This document shows, piece after piece, positions 1-4,962 of a DNA stretch of 5,100 bases (position 1 is the first letter of the stretch; each line of letters begins with the position of its first letter). A model generated the notes under the pieces. That model searched no databases. It worked only from the letters and a program-made list of their open reading frames with translations, and was not told where the DNA came from. Source of the stretch: an uncultured Clostridia bacterium (GTDB lineage Bacteria; Bacillota; Clostridia; Oscillospirales; Ruminococcaceae); contig CAMVBT010000203.1 in assembly GCA_947165805.1 (NCBI GenBank), positions 1 through 5,100 on the forward strand, in the 5' to 3' direction. The translations under genes and the position numbers were made by a program.

Positions 1-32
1 ATTGATAATTGATAATTGACAATTGACAATTG
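1..32 (+). repeat. Left terminal heptamer repeat arm
   Basis: Period-7 tandem array: ATTGATA, ATTGATA, ATTGACA, ATTGACA, ATTG. It begins exactly at the window edge, so more copies may lie outside. It is inverted relative to the arm at 170-190. Confidence 0.8.
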
Positions 33-169
33 TGGTGTCCGCTTCGCGGACATATTTAAATCGTGACGAAGTGAATAGTTCGGTTGCCCTTTTGTAGGAA
101 TGTACAATCTGTTAACAATTTTCCGAGTCTCGTCAGTTTCAGATCAGTCGCCGCAGGCGACACAATAAT

Positions 170-190
170 TATCAATTATCAATTATCAAT
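170..190 (-). repeat. Right terminal heptamer repeat arm
   Basis: Three perfect copies of TATCAAT (ATTGATA on the minus strand), complementary to the left arm and able to pair with it in a long stem. It ends 8 bp before the G-run of the next gene's ribosome binding site. Confidence 0.8.
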
Positions 191-194
191 TAAT

Positions 195-205
195 AAAAGG
201 GGGGG
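195..205 (+). promoter_or_regulatory. Unusual poly-G ribosome binding site
   Basis: AAAAGGGGGGG is followed by a 6-nt spacer and the ATG at 212. The purine-rich run fits a Shine-Dalgarno role and supports this start. It contains an uninterrupted G7 tract rather than the GGAGG seen for the lipoprotein gene at 4963. Confidence 0.7.
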
Positions 206-211
206 TTAGTT

Positions 212-2740
212 ATGAGAAAATTCGTAAGACCGCTCGTCCCGGCACTCTGCGCGGCGCTGGTATTGTCCGCCTGCGGCGGCGCGGATAAGCCCGCGGAGAT
301 AACGACGACTGCCGCCGAGGTCACAACCGCTTCTGCGGGAGAGATAACAACGACTGCGGGAGAGATAACGACGACTGCCGCGGGAGAGAGTGTGACTGCT
401 GCTGCGGAGAGTGAGGGTACTGCGGGAGTTGAGACTACTGCCGATACAGCGGAAACGACTTCGACGACTGCGGGTGCCGCAGAAACGACGGCATCAACGA
501 CGACTGCCTCCGCACCCGAAAAGACCCGCGAGCCCGCAAGCATCGCGGCTGTGGCAAATGATCTCCTGAAAGGCGAAGCCAAGCTCTACAGCAACATAAA
601 TATCGACTACAACACCGATATGATGACCGACGAATACATAACTTACGGGCTGACGGGCTACGGTATGGAGGATATGGATAAGCATATCTTCTTCAATTAT
701 AAGATAAACGACAGCTCATACCGCGTGACCGATGCCGATAACGTCAGAGAAAGCCTCGAAATAGACGCGGGCGCCGCCGATATCTATGTGCGCGCCTCGA
801 CCTGCGCGTTCACCGTGGACGACCGGTACGGCGTCGAGCGGCGCATACACGGCGAGAACCTCATCAAAGCGCAGGATTTCCCGTCCGCTTATGACATAAA
901 ATGGATAGACCCGCAGGTCAACGTCACCCTCTGCTCCGCCGAAAAGCCCGAATACTACGACGAGATCAAAAACGAGAACGAGCGGAAGTTTTCATACTTC
1001 AACGACCTCTTCCTCGGCTGGTACACCGACGACACCGTTACCGTCAACGCCTTCGTCTGCGAGACCGAAACCGGTATCTCCGTGCTCGTTGACCCCGAGT
1101 ATATGTACGGTCTGCCCATGTTCGCGGATTCCGAGTACGTTTACAGCTTCGGCGGGGATCATGTCTGCTGCGACTCGCTGCTGTTCTATGCGGTGCCTGT
1201 TGAGGGGCTTTCCCTCGATGCCGGCGCCTACGCCTACGCAAAGGTCGTGCTCACCGACGTGAGCTGCACGAAAGCCTACGGAAAGATATCCGAAAACTCC
1301 TGCACGATAGCCGATATACAGATAATAGACAAGTTCGACGATATCATAGAATACAACGTCCCCGACAATACCGAGGTCATAGCAGGCGAGGACAAGGACC
1401 CCGTTATGCAGATGGTCTGCAACGCCCTGATAAGCGCAAGGTGGGATATCCTCAAAGACACGACAGTCGGCATTGTGCTGCTTGACCTCGACTTCGACGG
1501 CATACCCGAGGTGCTTGTCTCCGACCTCGTCACCGACGGCTCAGACTACGGCAATAACTATGTGAACGAGCTCTCGGTATGGCGCGTACAGCACGATAAG
1601 GGCGTTACCGGCGAGTATGGGGACTGCCTTGTGCTCATTGATACGCTGGAGCTCCAGCACATGAGGGGCGATACAGTGCTCGGCTTCATAGGGCTATCGG
1701 AGCTCCGGGACGGCACCCCGGCGTGGTATGTCAACGAAACGGGCGATGACGATGCGCTCTATACGCTCAAGGACTATGACCTTAAATCCGAGATGCTGTT
1801 CACTGTTATCCCCGCCGACGAGGACGACCCCGATGATAAGCCCGCCTACTACTACCGCTACGACAGGATAGAGCCCACAGTCACCATGGGCAGGAACCCC
1901 TACTCCGACGACCCGAACGATCCCGAGGACTGGGAATACCTCGAATGGAACGGCATCAAAGCGACCTTTGGTATGTCCGAGCTTTACGGATTCGCGCGCG
2001 CGGACTATGCCAACAACAAGCTAAAAGCCACATATCCGCTGTACAGCGGGTGGCTGGGTGAAGCGTACTCCGGCCGCACTCCCGAGCGCTATACTCTCAC
2101 AGACCGCGAGTATATCCACAAGCTCGCGTATCTCGTGGACGACTTCTTCTACGGCGGGACTCCCGGCGTCGATCATTACTTCCTCGGAGCCTACGCGAAG
2201 CCCGTCATCTACCTCTATCCCGAAGAACAGACCGATGTTTCCGTGAAAGTGCAGCTCCCCGAGGGCGGCGAGCTGACAGCGACCTATCCCGACTACGGCG
2301 AGGGCTGGAACGTCACAGCCATGCCCGACGGCACACTGTACGACGCGAACGGCGACGAATACTACTGTCTCTACTGGGAAGGCACCGGAGCCGCAAAGCT
2401 CGATATGAGCCGGGGCTTCTGCGTAAAGGGCAGCGATACCGCGTCATTCCTGCGCGAGAAGCTGATGTACATAGGTCTTACCGCGCGCGAGGCCAACGAG
2501 TTCATCATCTACTGGCTGCCGCAGATGCAGGAAAACCCCTATAATATCATCACTCTGCATACTTCCGATTACGCGGCAGGCGTTCCGCTCGATGTGTCGC
2601 CCGCTCCCGATACGCAGATAAGAGTGTTTATGACGTTCACCCCGTCCGATGAGCCTGTTGAGACAGCGGAGCAGGATTTGCCGCACTATGAAAGAAACGG
2701 CTTCACTCTTGTTGAGTGGGGAGGAAGCTCTTTGGAATGA
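212..2740 (+). CDS. Large surface lipoprotein with Thr-rich linker and clostridial KPVIYLYP C-terminal module; function unknown
   Basis: The 842-residue protein has a basic N-terminus (MRKFVR), a hydrophobic stretch and a lipobox L18-S19-A20-C21, so it should be a lipid-anchored extracytoplasmic protein. Residues about 24-108 are a low-complexity Thr/Ala/Glu linker built partly from GEITTTA-type repeats, likely a flexible stalk. Residues about 110-400 form an acidic, Tyr-rich region I do not recognise. D425-L-D427-F-D429-G-I-P-E433 is a DxDxDG loop like those of calcium-binding or FG-GAP/VCBS-type repeats. The C-terminal part, about 660-842, has the marks of a module I recall from clostridial secreted proteins: KPVIYLYP (663-670), YYCLYWEG (717-724) and NEFIIYWLP (762-770). 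I know of no assigned function for it. The start is set by the G-rich Shine-Dalgarno site 6 nt upstream and by the signal peptide. The gene appears monocistronic, with its own terminator at 2758. No promoter is clear within the window. There is no catalytic motif I can name, so a substrate-binding or adhesion role is only a guess. Confidence 0.9.
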   Translation: MRKFVRPLVPALCAALVLSACGGADKPAEITTTAAEVTTASAGEITTTAGEITTTAAGESVTAAAESEGTAGVETTADTAETTSTTAGAAETTASTTTASAPEKTREPASIAAVANDLLKGEAKLYSNINIDYNTDMMTDEYITYGLTGYGMEDMDKHIFFNYKINDSSYRVTDADNVRESLEIDAGAADIYVRASTCAFTVDDRYGVERRIHGENLIKAQDFPSAYDIKWIDPQVNVTLCSAEKPEYYDEIKNENERKFSYFNDLFLGWYTDDTVTVNAFVCETETGISVLVDPEYMYGLPMFADSEYVYSFGGDHVCCDSLLFYAVPVEGLSLDAGAYAYAKVVLTDVSCTKAYGKISENSCTIADIQIIDKFDDIIEYNVPDNTEVIAGEDKDPVMQMVCNALISARWDILKDTTVGIVLLDLDFDGIPEVLVSDLVTDGSDYGNNYVNELSVWRVQHDKGVTGEYGDCLVLIDTLELQHMRGDTVLGFIGLSELRDGTPAWYVNETGDDDALYTLKDYDLKSEMLFTVIPADEDDPDDKPAYYYRYDRIEPTVTMGRNPYSDDPNDPEDWEYLEWNGIKATFGMSELYGFARADYANNKLKATYPLYSGWLGEAYSGRTPERYTLTDREYIHKLAYLVDDFFYGGTPGVDHYFLGAYAKPVIYLYPEEQTDVSVKVQLPEGGELTATYPDYGEGWNVTAMPDGTLYDANGDEYYCLYWEGTGAAKLDMSRGFCVKGSDTASFLREKLMYIGLTAREANEFIIYWLPQMQENPYNIITLHTSDYAAGVPLDVSPAPDTQIRVFMTFTPSDEPVETAEQDLPHYERNGFTLVEWGGSSLE
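296..381 (+). repeat. Direct repeats encoding the Thr-rich linker
   Basis: Three near-identical 20-bp copies begin with GAGATAAC, at 296-315, 341-360 and 362-381. They encode EITTTA motifs of the lipoprotein stalk. The last two copies are separated by one base and keep the reading frame (21-bp period), so slippage would change stalk length without a frameshift. Confidence 0.75.
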
Positions 2741-2757
2741 TGTATAGATTAAAAGAA

Positions 2758-2803
2758 ATCTGCTCCTTTCGATGCTGAAAGGAGCAGATATTTTTGTATT
2801 TTT
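2758..2803. terminator. Strong intrinsic terminator, probably bidirectional
   Basis: A perfect 13-bp stem (2758-2770 with 2777-2789, core TCTGCTCCTTTC) closes a 6-nt loop, GATGCT. On the plus strand it is followed by ATTTTTGTATTTTT, 17 nt after the lipoprotein stop codon. On the minus strand the same stem is followed by TTCTTTT, so it can also end transcripts arriving from the convergent FNT gene. Confidence 0.92.
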
Positions 2804-2845
2804 AGTGTCTTTTATCCTCAGAAGGGGTACTACCTATCCCCGCTG

Positions 2846-2862
2846 CAAGGCGAAGCGCTTTG
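2846..2862. other. Small hairpin in the convergent intergenic region
   Basis: CAAGGCG-AAG-CGCTTTG forms a 7-bp stem with one G-T wobble. On the plus strand a short TTTT (2863-2866) follows, so it could be a weak second terminator. It may equally be one more structured piece of this repeat-rich gap. Confidence 0.45.
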
Positions 2863-2870
2863 TTTTAGGA

Positions 2871-2896
2871 GCCGGCCCTTTTTTAAAAGGGCTGGC
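2871..2896. other. GC-rich inverted repeat without a T-tract
   Basis: GCCGGCCCTT and AAGGGCTGGC pair over 10 positions, with one G-T wobble, around a TTTTAA loop. No T-run follows on either strand, so it is not a classical intrinsic terminator. In a minus-strand transcript it would lie in the 3' untranslated RNA of the FNT gene, after the tandem repeats. Confidence 0.65.
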
Positions 2897-2905
2897 CGCC
2901 GGAGG

Positions 2906-3029
2906 CACTCGAGCGCAAGCGACCACTCGAGCGAAGCGACTACTCGAGCGCAAGCGACCACTCGAGCGCAAGCGACCACTCGAGCGCAAGCGACCACTCG
3001 AGCGCAAGCGACCTCTCGAGCGAAGCGAC
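2906..3029. repeat. Seven tandem copies of a 17/18-bp repeat
   Basis: The consensus on the plus strand is CACTCGAGCGCAAGCGAC. Copies start at 2906, 2924, 2941, 2959, 2977, 2995 and 3013. The second and last are 17 bp (AGCGAAGCGAC in place of AGCGCAAGCGAC), the third begins with T and the last begins with CTCTCGAG. Copies abut with no spacers, so this is not a CRISPR array. Each contains the palindrome CTCGAG. In the minus-strand RNA, neighbouring copies can pair as CUCGAGUG with CGCUCGAG (8 bp with one wobble) around an 8-nt loop, giving a series of hairpins. The array ends 3 bp from the FNT stop codon. Reading through it gives only monotonous Arg-rich or Val/Ala/Cys-rich peptide, and no gene frame is supported. 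Confidence 0.92.
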
Positions 3030-3032
3030 CTC

Positions 3033-3662
3033 TTACTTTTGCTTTACAAAGCCTTTTCTGACAAGCGGGATAAGGATACCGCCGGCGGAGTTGCCGAGGG
3101 TCATGATGAGCATATAGAACGCGGAGCCGGGGTCCCACATATTGGCAGCCGAGAAGTAGAACATATTGGCGACGCAATGCTCGAAGCCGCTGAGAATGAA
3201 CACCATGACCGGCAGGAACACGGCGAGCATCTGGGCGGCGGGATTTGTGAGATTTTTATAACCGTCCGCGGCTATGAACATCAGCATACCGCAGAAGAAC
3301 GCAAGCACGAAAATGCTGAGCGGGTCGTCGTTCATCTTGACTGTGCAGAGACCGGCGGCCTTTTCGGTTATCGCGGCACCGGCGCGCGTGAGCTGTATGA
3401 CAAGTCCGGTGGCGAGAGCTCCGATGAAGTTGCCGACCCATATCACGACGAGGTCTCCGAGGTAAGAGGGCTTGTTCTCCACAGCGTAGCCGACCTTGCC
3501 GGTGTACAGCGCGAGCCCGAACGTAAGTATCGTGAACAGTCCCGTTCCGAACAGGAACGCGCCTATGTATTTATTGTCGCAGGACAGATAGACTATGCCG
3601 CCTATCGCTATCAGGATACCTGTCAGGAACGCTTTGAGGAAGAGGTCTATATATCTTTTCAT
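3033..3662 (-). CDS. Short formate/nitrite transporter (FNT) family channel
   Basis: This 209-residue integral membrane protein has six hydrophobic segments at about 6-27, 32-54, 67-91, 115-133, 142-166 and 180-201, the FNT topology. The family signature S158-G-F-E-H162-C-V-A-N166-M-F matches the FocA/NirC helix that carries the central pore histidine. L189-G-N-S-A-G-G195 matches the conserved LGNxxGG of the last helix, and the second helix ends in LYTG. FNT proteins are pentameric channels for formate, nitrite or hydrosulfide; the sequence does not decide which. It is shorter than the usual 250-290 residues. The fourth helix reads CGMLMFIAADGY where FocA-type proteins have a CNxLV-like motif, so it is a divergent branch. 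I chose the ATG at 3662 because GGAG lies 7 nt upstream; an in-frame TTG at 3680 has no such site. It lies 94 bp downstream of the GH5 gene, on the same strand, with its own promoter. Confidence 0.85.
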   Translation of the reverse strand: MKRYIDLFLKAFLTGILIAIGGIVYLSCDNKYIGAFLFGTGLFTILTFGLALYTGKVGYAVENKPSYLGDLVVIWVGNFIGALATGLVIQLTRAGAAITEKAAGLCTVKMNDDPLSIFVLAFFCGMLMFIAADGYKNLTNPAAQMLAVFLPVMVFILSGFEHCVANMFYFSAANMWDPGSAFYMLIMTLGNSAGGILIPLVRKGFVKQK

Positions 3663-3669
3663 ATCTTGT

Positions 3670-3673
3670 CTCC
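3670..3673 (-). promoter_or_regulatory. Ribosome binding site of the FNT gene
   Basis: GGAG lies 7 nt before the ATG at 3662. It decides against the TTG codon 18 nt further upstream, which is preceded by the T-rich terminator tail instead of a Shine-Dalgarno site. Confidence 0.8.
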
Positions 3674-3678
3674 GTTTC

Positions 3679-3716
3679 AAAAAAATCCGGCAGACGCCGT
3701 TTTCCGACGCCTACCG
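3679..3716 (-). terminator. Terminator-type hairpin between GH5 and FNT, inside the FNT leader
   Basis: On the minus strand CGGTAGGCGTC (3716-3706) pairs with GGCGTCTGCCG (3698-3688) over 11 positions, three of them G-U. The loop is GGAAAAC, whose outer G-C can also pair. After two bases (GA) comes a T7 tract (3685-3679). The hairpin starts about 40 nt after the GH5 stop codon, where a GH5 terminator would be expected. It also lies downstream of the FNT promoter and upstream of the FNT ribosome binding site, so FNT transcripts must pass it. It may act as an attenuator for FNT or as a GH5-only terminator. Confidence 0.8.
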
Positions 3717-3720
3717 ACAC

Positions 3721-3749
3721 ATTATAACACAAATCTATGGAGAATTCAA
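3721..3749 (-). promoter_or_regulatory. Extended -10 promoter for the FNT gene
   Basis: On the minus strand TTGAAT (3749-3744), a 17-bp spacer and a perfect TATAAT (3726-3721) are seen, with TG one base before the -10 (extended -10). The expected start of transcription is about 3712-3715, within the 5' arm of the hairpin at 3688-3716. It begins only 7 bp after the GH5 stop codon. Confidence 0.8.
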
Positions 3750-3756
3750 GTGTTTT

Positions 3757-4713
3757 TCAGATATATTTGAGAAGCTCCGCTCTCACGCCGTCCATGCGCG
3801 CGTCTGCGATGCCGAAGTCCATTTCCTTGTAGCTCCACGCGCAGCGGCCTATGTTATGCTTGACAAAGACGGAGTTTATCGCCTTGAACCACTCGACGGT
3901 CTCTTCGGGCGAGCACTTGTTGATAACGCCGTATTCGCCGCAGTAGAGGACAGTGTTGTTTTCTTCCGCCTTTTTGAGCGCGTCCGCGAACAGTTTCTCG
4001 AAGTATTCGGGAGTGGCGCCGCTCTCGGCGTAGGTCATATCCTTGCTGACGTCGAACTGCGCGGGGTCTACCCAGTAGGCGTGCTGGTGCGTGAACTCGA
4101 TAGGGTCGTAGCAGTGGAAATTATACACTATCTTATCATCTGCGGGCGGGTCGAGGTCCTTGACGGCGCTGACGCTGTTGTTCCAGTAGCTTCCGACGAG
4201 TATCACGGTATCGGGAGCTATCGCTCTGATGCGGGCGATGCACTTTGCGGCGACCTTGTTCCACACGGGGCTGAACGCCTGATCGGTGACCTCATTGAGC
4301 AGCTCGAACGCGATATGTACGGGGTCATAGCCGAAGCGCTTGGCTATCTGCTCCCAAAGCCTGTAAAAGCGCTCCTGAAGCGCCTCGCTCTCGAAGAAGC
4401 CCGTTTCCTGCTCGCCCTTGTCGAACGAGAAGCCCGCGGTCTTGTGCAGGTCTATTATAATATTGAGTCCGTGAGCCTGACACATATCGACAGCCTTTTT
4501 GATATAGCCGAAGCCGCTCTCGAGGTAGCCGCCCTTGTCGTCCTCGAGAATGTTGAAGTCGATAGGCAGGCGCACATGGTCTGCGCCCCACGAGGCTATC
4601 GTGTTTATGTCGGTCTCTGTTATGAAGCCCTCGAGGCGCTGCTTGCTGTAATCGCACTGTGACAGCCAGCCGCCGAGGTCTATGCCCTTTCTGAAACCCT
4701 TGAAATCTTTCAT
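3757..4713 (-). CDS. Glycoside hydrolase family 5 enzyme (endoglucanase-like), probably cytoplasmic
   Basis: This 318-residue protein spans one complete GH5 (clan GH-A, TIM barrel) domain, with N-terminal RKGIDLGGWL typical of the family. Conserved positions are visible in order: R48 in HVRLP, H90 in IDLHK, N140-E141 in ELLNEV (acid/base), H200 and Y202 in FHCYD, E260 in CGEYG (nucleophile) and W293 in WSYKE. It should hydrolyse beta-1,4-linked glucans or related beta-glycans with retention. The exact substrate (cellulose, mannan, xyloglucan, cello-oligosaccharides) cannot be read from this. There is no signal peptide, lipobox, dockerin, S-layer or carbohydrate-binding module, which points to action on imported oligosaccharides. 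The ATG at 4713 has AAAGGAA about 9 nt upstream. A further in-frame ATG at 4776 is rejected because it lies upstream of a good -10 box and the predicted transcript start. Its own promoter is at 4762-4790 and the hairpin at 3679-3716 probably ends its transcript. Confidence 0.92.
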   Translation of the reverse strand: MKDFKGFRKGIDLGGWLSQCDYSKQRLEGFITETDINTIASWGADHVRLPIDFNILEDDKGGYLESGFGYIKKAVDMCQAHGLNIIIDLHKTAGFSFDKGEQETGFFESEALQERFYRLWEQIAKRFGYDPVHIAFELLNEVTDQAFSPVWNKVAAKCIARIRAIAPDTVILVGSYWNNSVSAVKDLDPPADDKIVYNFHCYDPIEFTHQHAYWVDPAQFDVSKDMTYAESGATPEYFEKLFADALKKAEENNTVLYCGEYGVINKCSPEETVEWFKAINSVFVKHNIGRCAWSYKEMDFGIADARMDGVRAELLKYI

Positions 4714-4720
4714 TTTATCA

Positions 4721-4728
4721 GTTCCTTT
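4721..4728 (-). promoter_or_regulatory. Ribosome binding site of the GH5 gene
   Basis: AAAGGAAC on the minus strand, with the AGGA core about 8-9 nt before the ATG at 4713. It fixes the start at residue M of MKDFKGFRKG and not at the in-frame ATG at 4776. Confidence 0.8.
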
Positions 4729-4761
4729 CTCACATGATCGTATTTGTTTTCCGGTATCCTT

Positions 4762-4790
4762 ATTATATCCTATCATCGCCGTTATGTGAT
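4762..4790 (-). promoter_or_regulatory. Promoter of the GH5 gene
   Basis: On the minus strand ATCACA (4790-4785, 4 of 6 matches to TTGACA), a 17-bp spacer and a perfect TATAAT (4767-4762). The predicted start near 4755 gives a leader of about 42 nt before the ATG at 4713. AT-rich DNA upstream (about 4800-4870) could act as an UP element. Confidence 0.7.
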
Positions 4791-4867
4791 ATCGGAATTT
4801 TGCCTTTCTTATCAGAAAATTAACATAAAAATATTAAAATTACGATATATATTAGAAATATTTGATA

Positions 4868-4895
4868 TTGATTTTTTCCGTAAACGTGATATAAT
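4868..4895 (+). promoter_or_regulatory. Extended -10 promoter of the second lipoprotein gene
   Basis: TTGATT (4868-4873), a 16-bp spacer and TATAAT (4890-4895), preceded by TG one base upstream (4887-4888), make a near-ideal extended -10 promoter. The predicted start near 4902 gives a leader of about 60 nt. It is divergent from the GH5 promoter, and the two -35 boxes are about 78 bp apart. Confidence 0.8.
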
Positions 4896-4902
4896 GAATT
4901 CA

Positions 4903-4925
4903 GTGAAAGTGAAACGTAAGTGAAA
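4903..4925 (+). repeat. Three GTGAAA direct repeats just after the predicted transcript start
   Basis: GTGAAA occurs at 4903-4908, 4909-4914 and 4920-4925; the last two are followed by C. They sit at about +1 to +24 of the lipoprotein transcript, a place where a repressor or a leader-RNA binder could act. The motif is short, so chance is possible. Confidence 0.35.
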
Positions 4926-4962
4926 CCGGAATGGAACAAAAATGTAACGGAGGTACACCACT

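Larger units (their letters stand above)
1..190. mobile_element. MITE-like non-coding palindromic element (right end; left end may lie outside the window)
   Basis: Both edges carry tandem heptamers in inverted orientation: ATTGATA x2 then ATTGACA x2 at 1-28 plus ATTG at 29-32, and TATCAAT x3 at 170-190, the reverse complement of ATTGATA. Just inside each edge is a matching GC-rich hairpin. The left one is TGTCCGC-TTC-GCGGACA (36-52) and the right one is GTCGCC-GCA-GGCGAC (147-161), so the symmetry extends beyond the ends. The core of about 95 bp between them holds no plausible gene. Terminal inverted repeats, small size and no coding capacity are what miniature inverted-repeat elements look like. 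No transposase and no target-site duplication can be seen, because the left flank is missing. An alternative is an intergenic palindromic repeat of the REP/BIME kind. The element forms the whole visible upstream region of the lipoprotein gene at 212. Confidence 0.6.

Noticed and set aside
16..28. TTGACA boxes in the left repeat arm as promoter -35 elements
   Set aside because: No acceptable -10 lies 16-18 bp downstream; the GC-rich hairpin is there instead. The TACAAT at 103-108 also lacks a -35 at proper spacing.
190..582. Minus-strand 130-residue open frame opposite the first lipoprotein linker
   Set aside because: Ala/Val/Ser monotony comes from reading the Thr-rich linker repeats backwards. 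It overlaps a well-supported gene and has no sensible start context.
2906..3029. CRISPR array
   Set aside because: Units are 17/18 bp and abut directly with no unique spacers; no cas gene is present.
2830..3177. Minus-strand frame with ACARVV repeats
   Set aside because: It overlaps the FNT 3' end out of frame, and its repeats are only the translated tandem array.
3663..3680. TTG start for the FNT gene giving 215 residues
   Set aside because: No Shine-Dalgarno site precedes it; the GGAG at 3670-3673 points to the ATG at 3662.
2772..3770. Plus-strand 332-residue open frame through the tandem repeats and opposite the FNT gene
   Set aside because: It starts inside the terminator loop, runs through the LERKRP-type repeat reading, and then is antisense to the FNT gene, whose protein is clearly recognisable.
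3595..4662. Plus-strand 355-residue open frame opposite the GH5 gene
   Set aside because: It is the antisense shadow of the GH5 gene, which shows all catalytic motifs. Long antisense frames are common in GC-rich coding DNA.
4714..4776. Longer GH5 start giving 339 residues
   Set aside because: The added 21 residues span the transcript-start region just downstream of the promoter's -10 box, with the ATG upstream of it, and have no GH5 similarity. The ATG at 4713 has a proper ribosome binding site.
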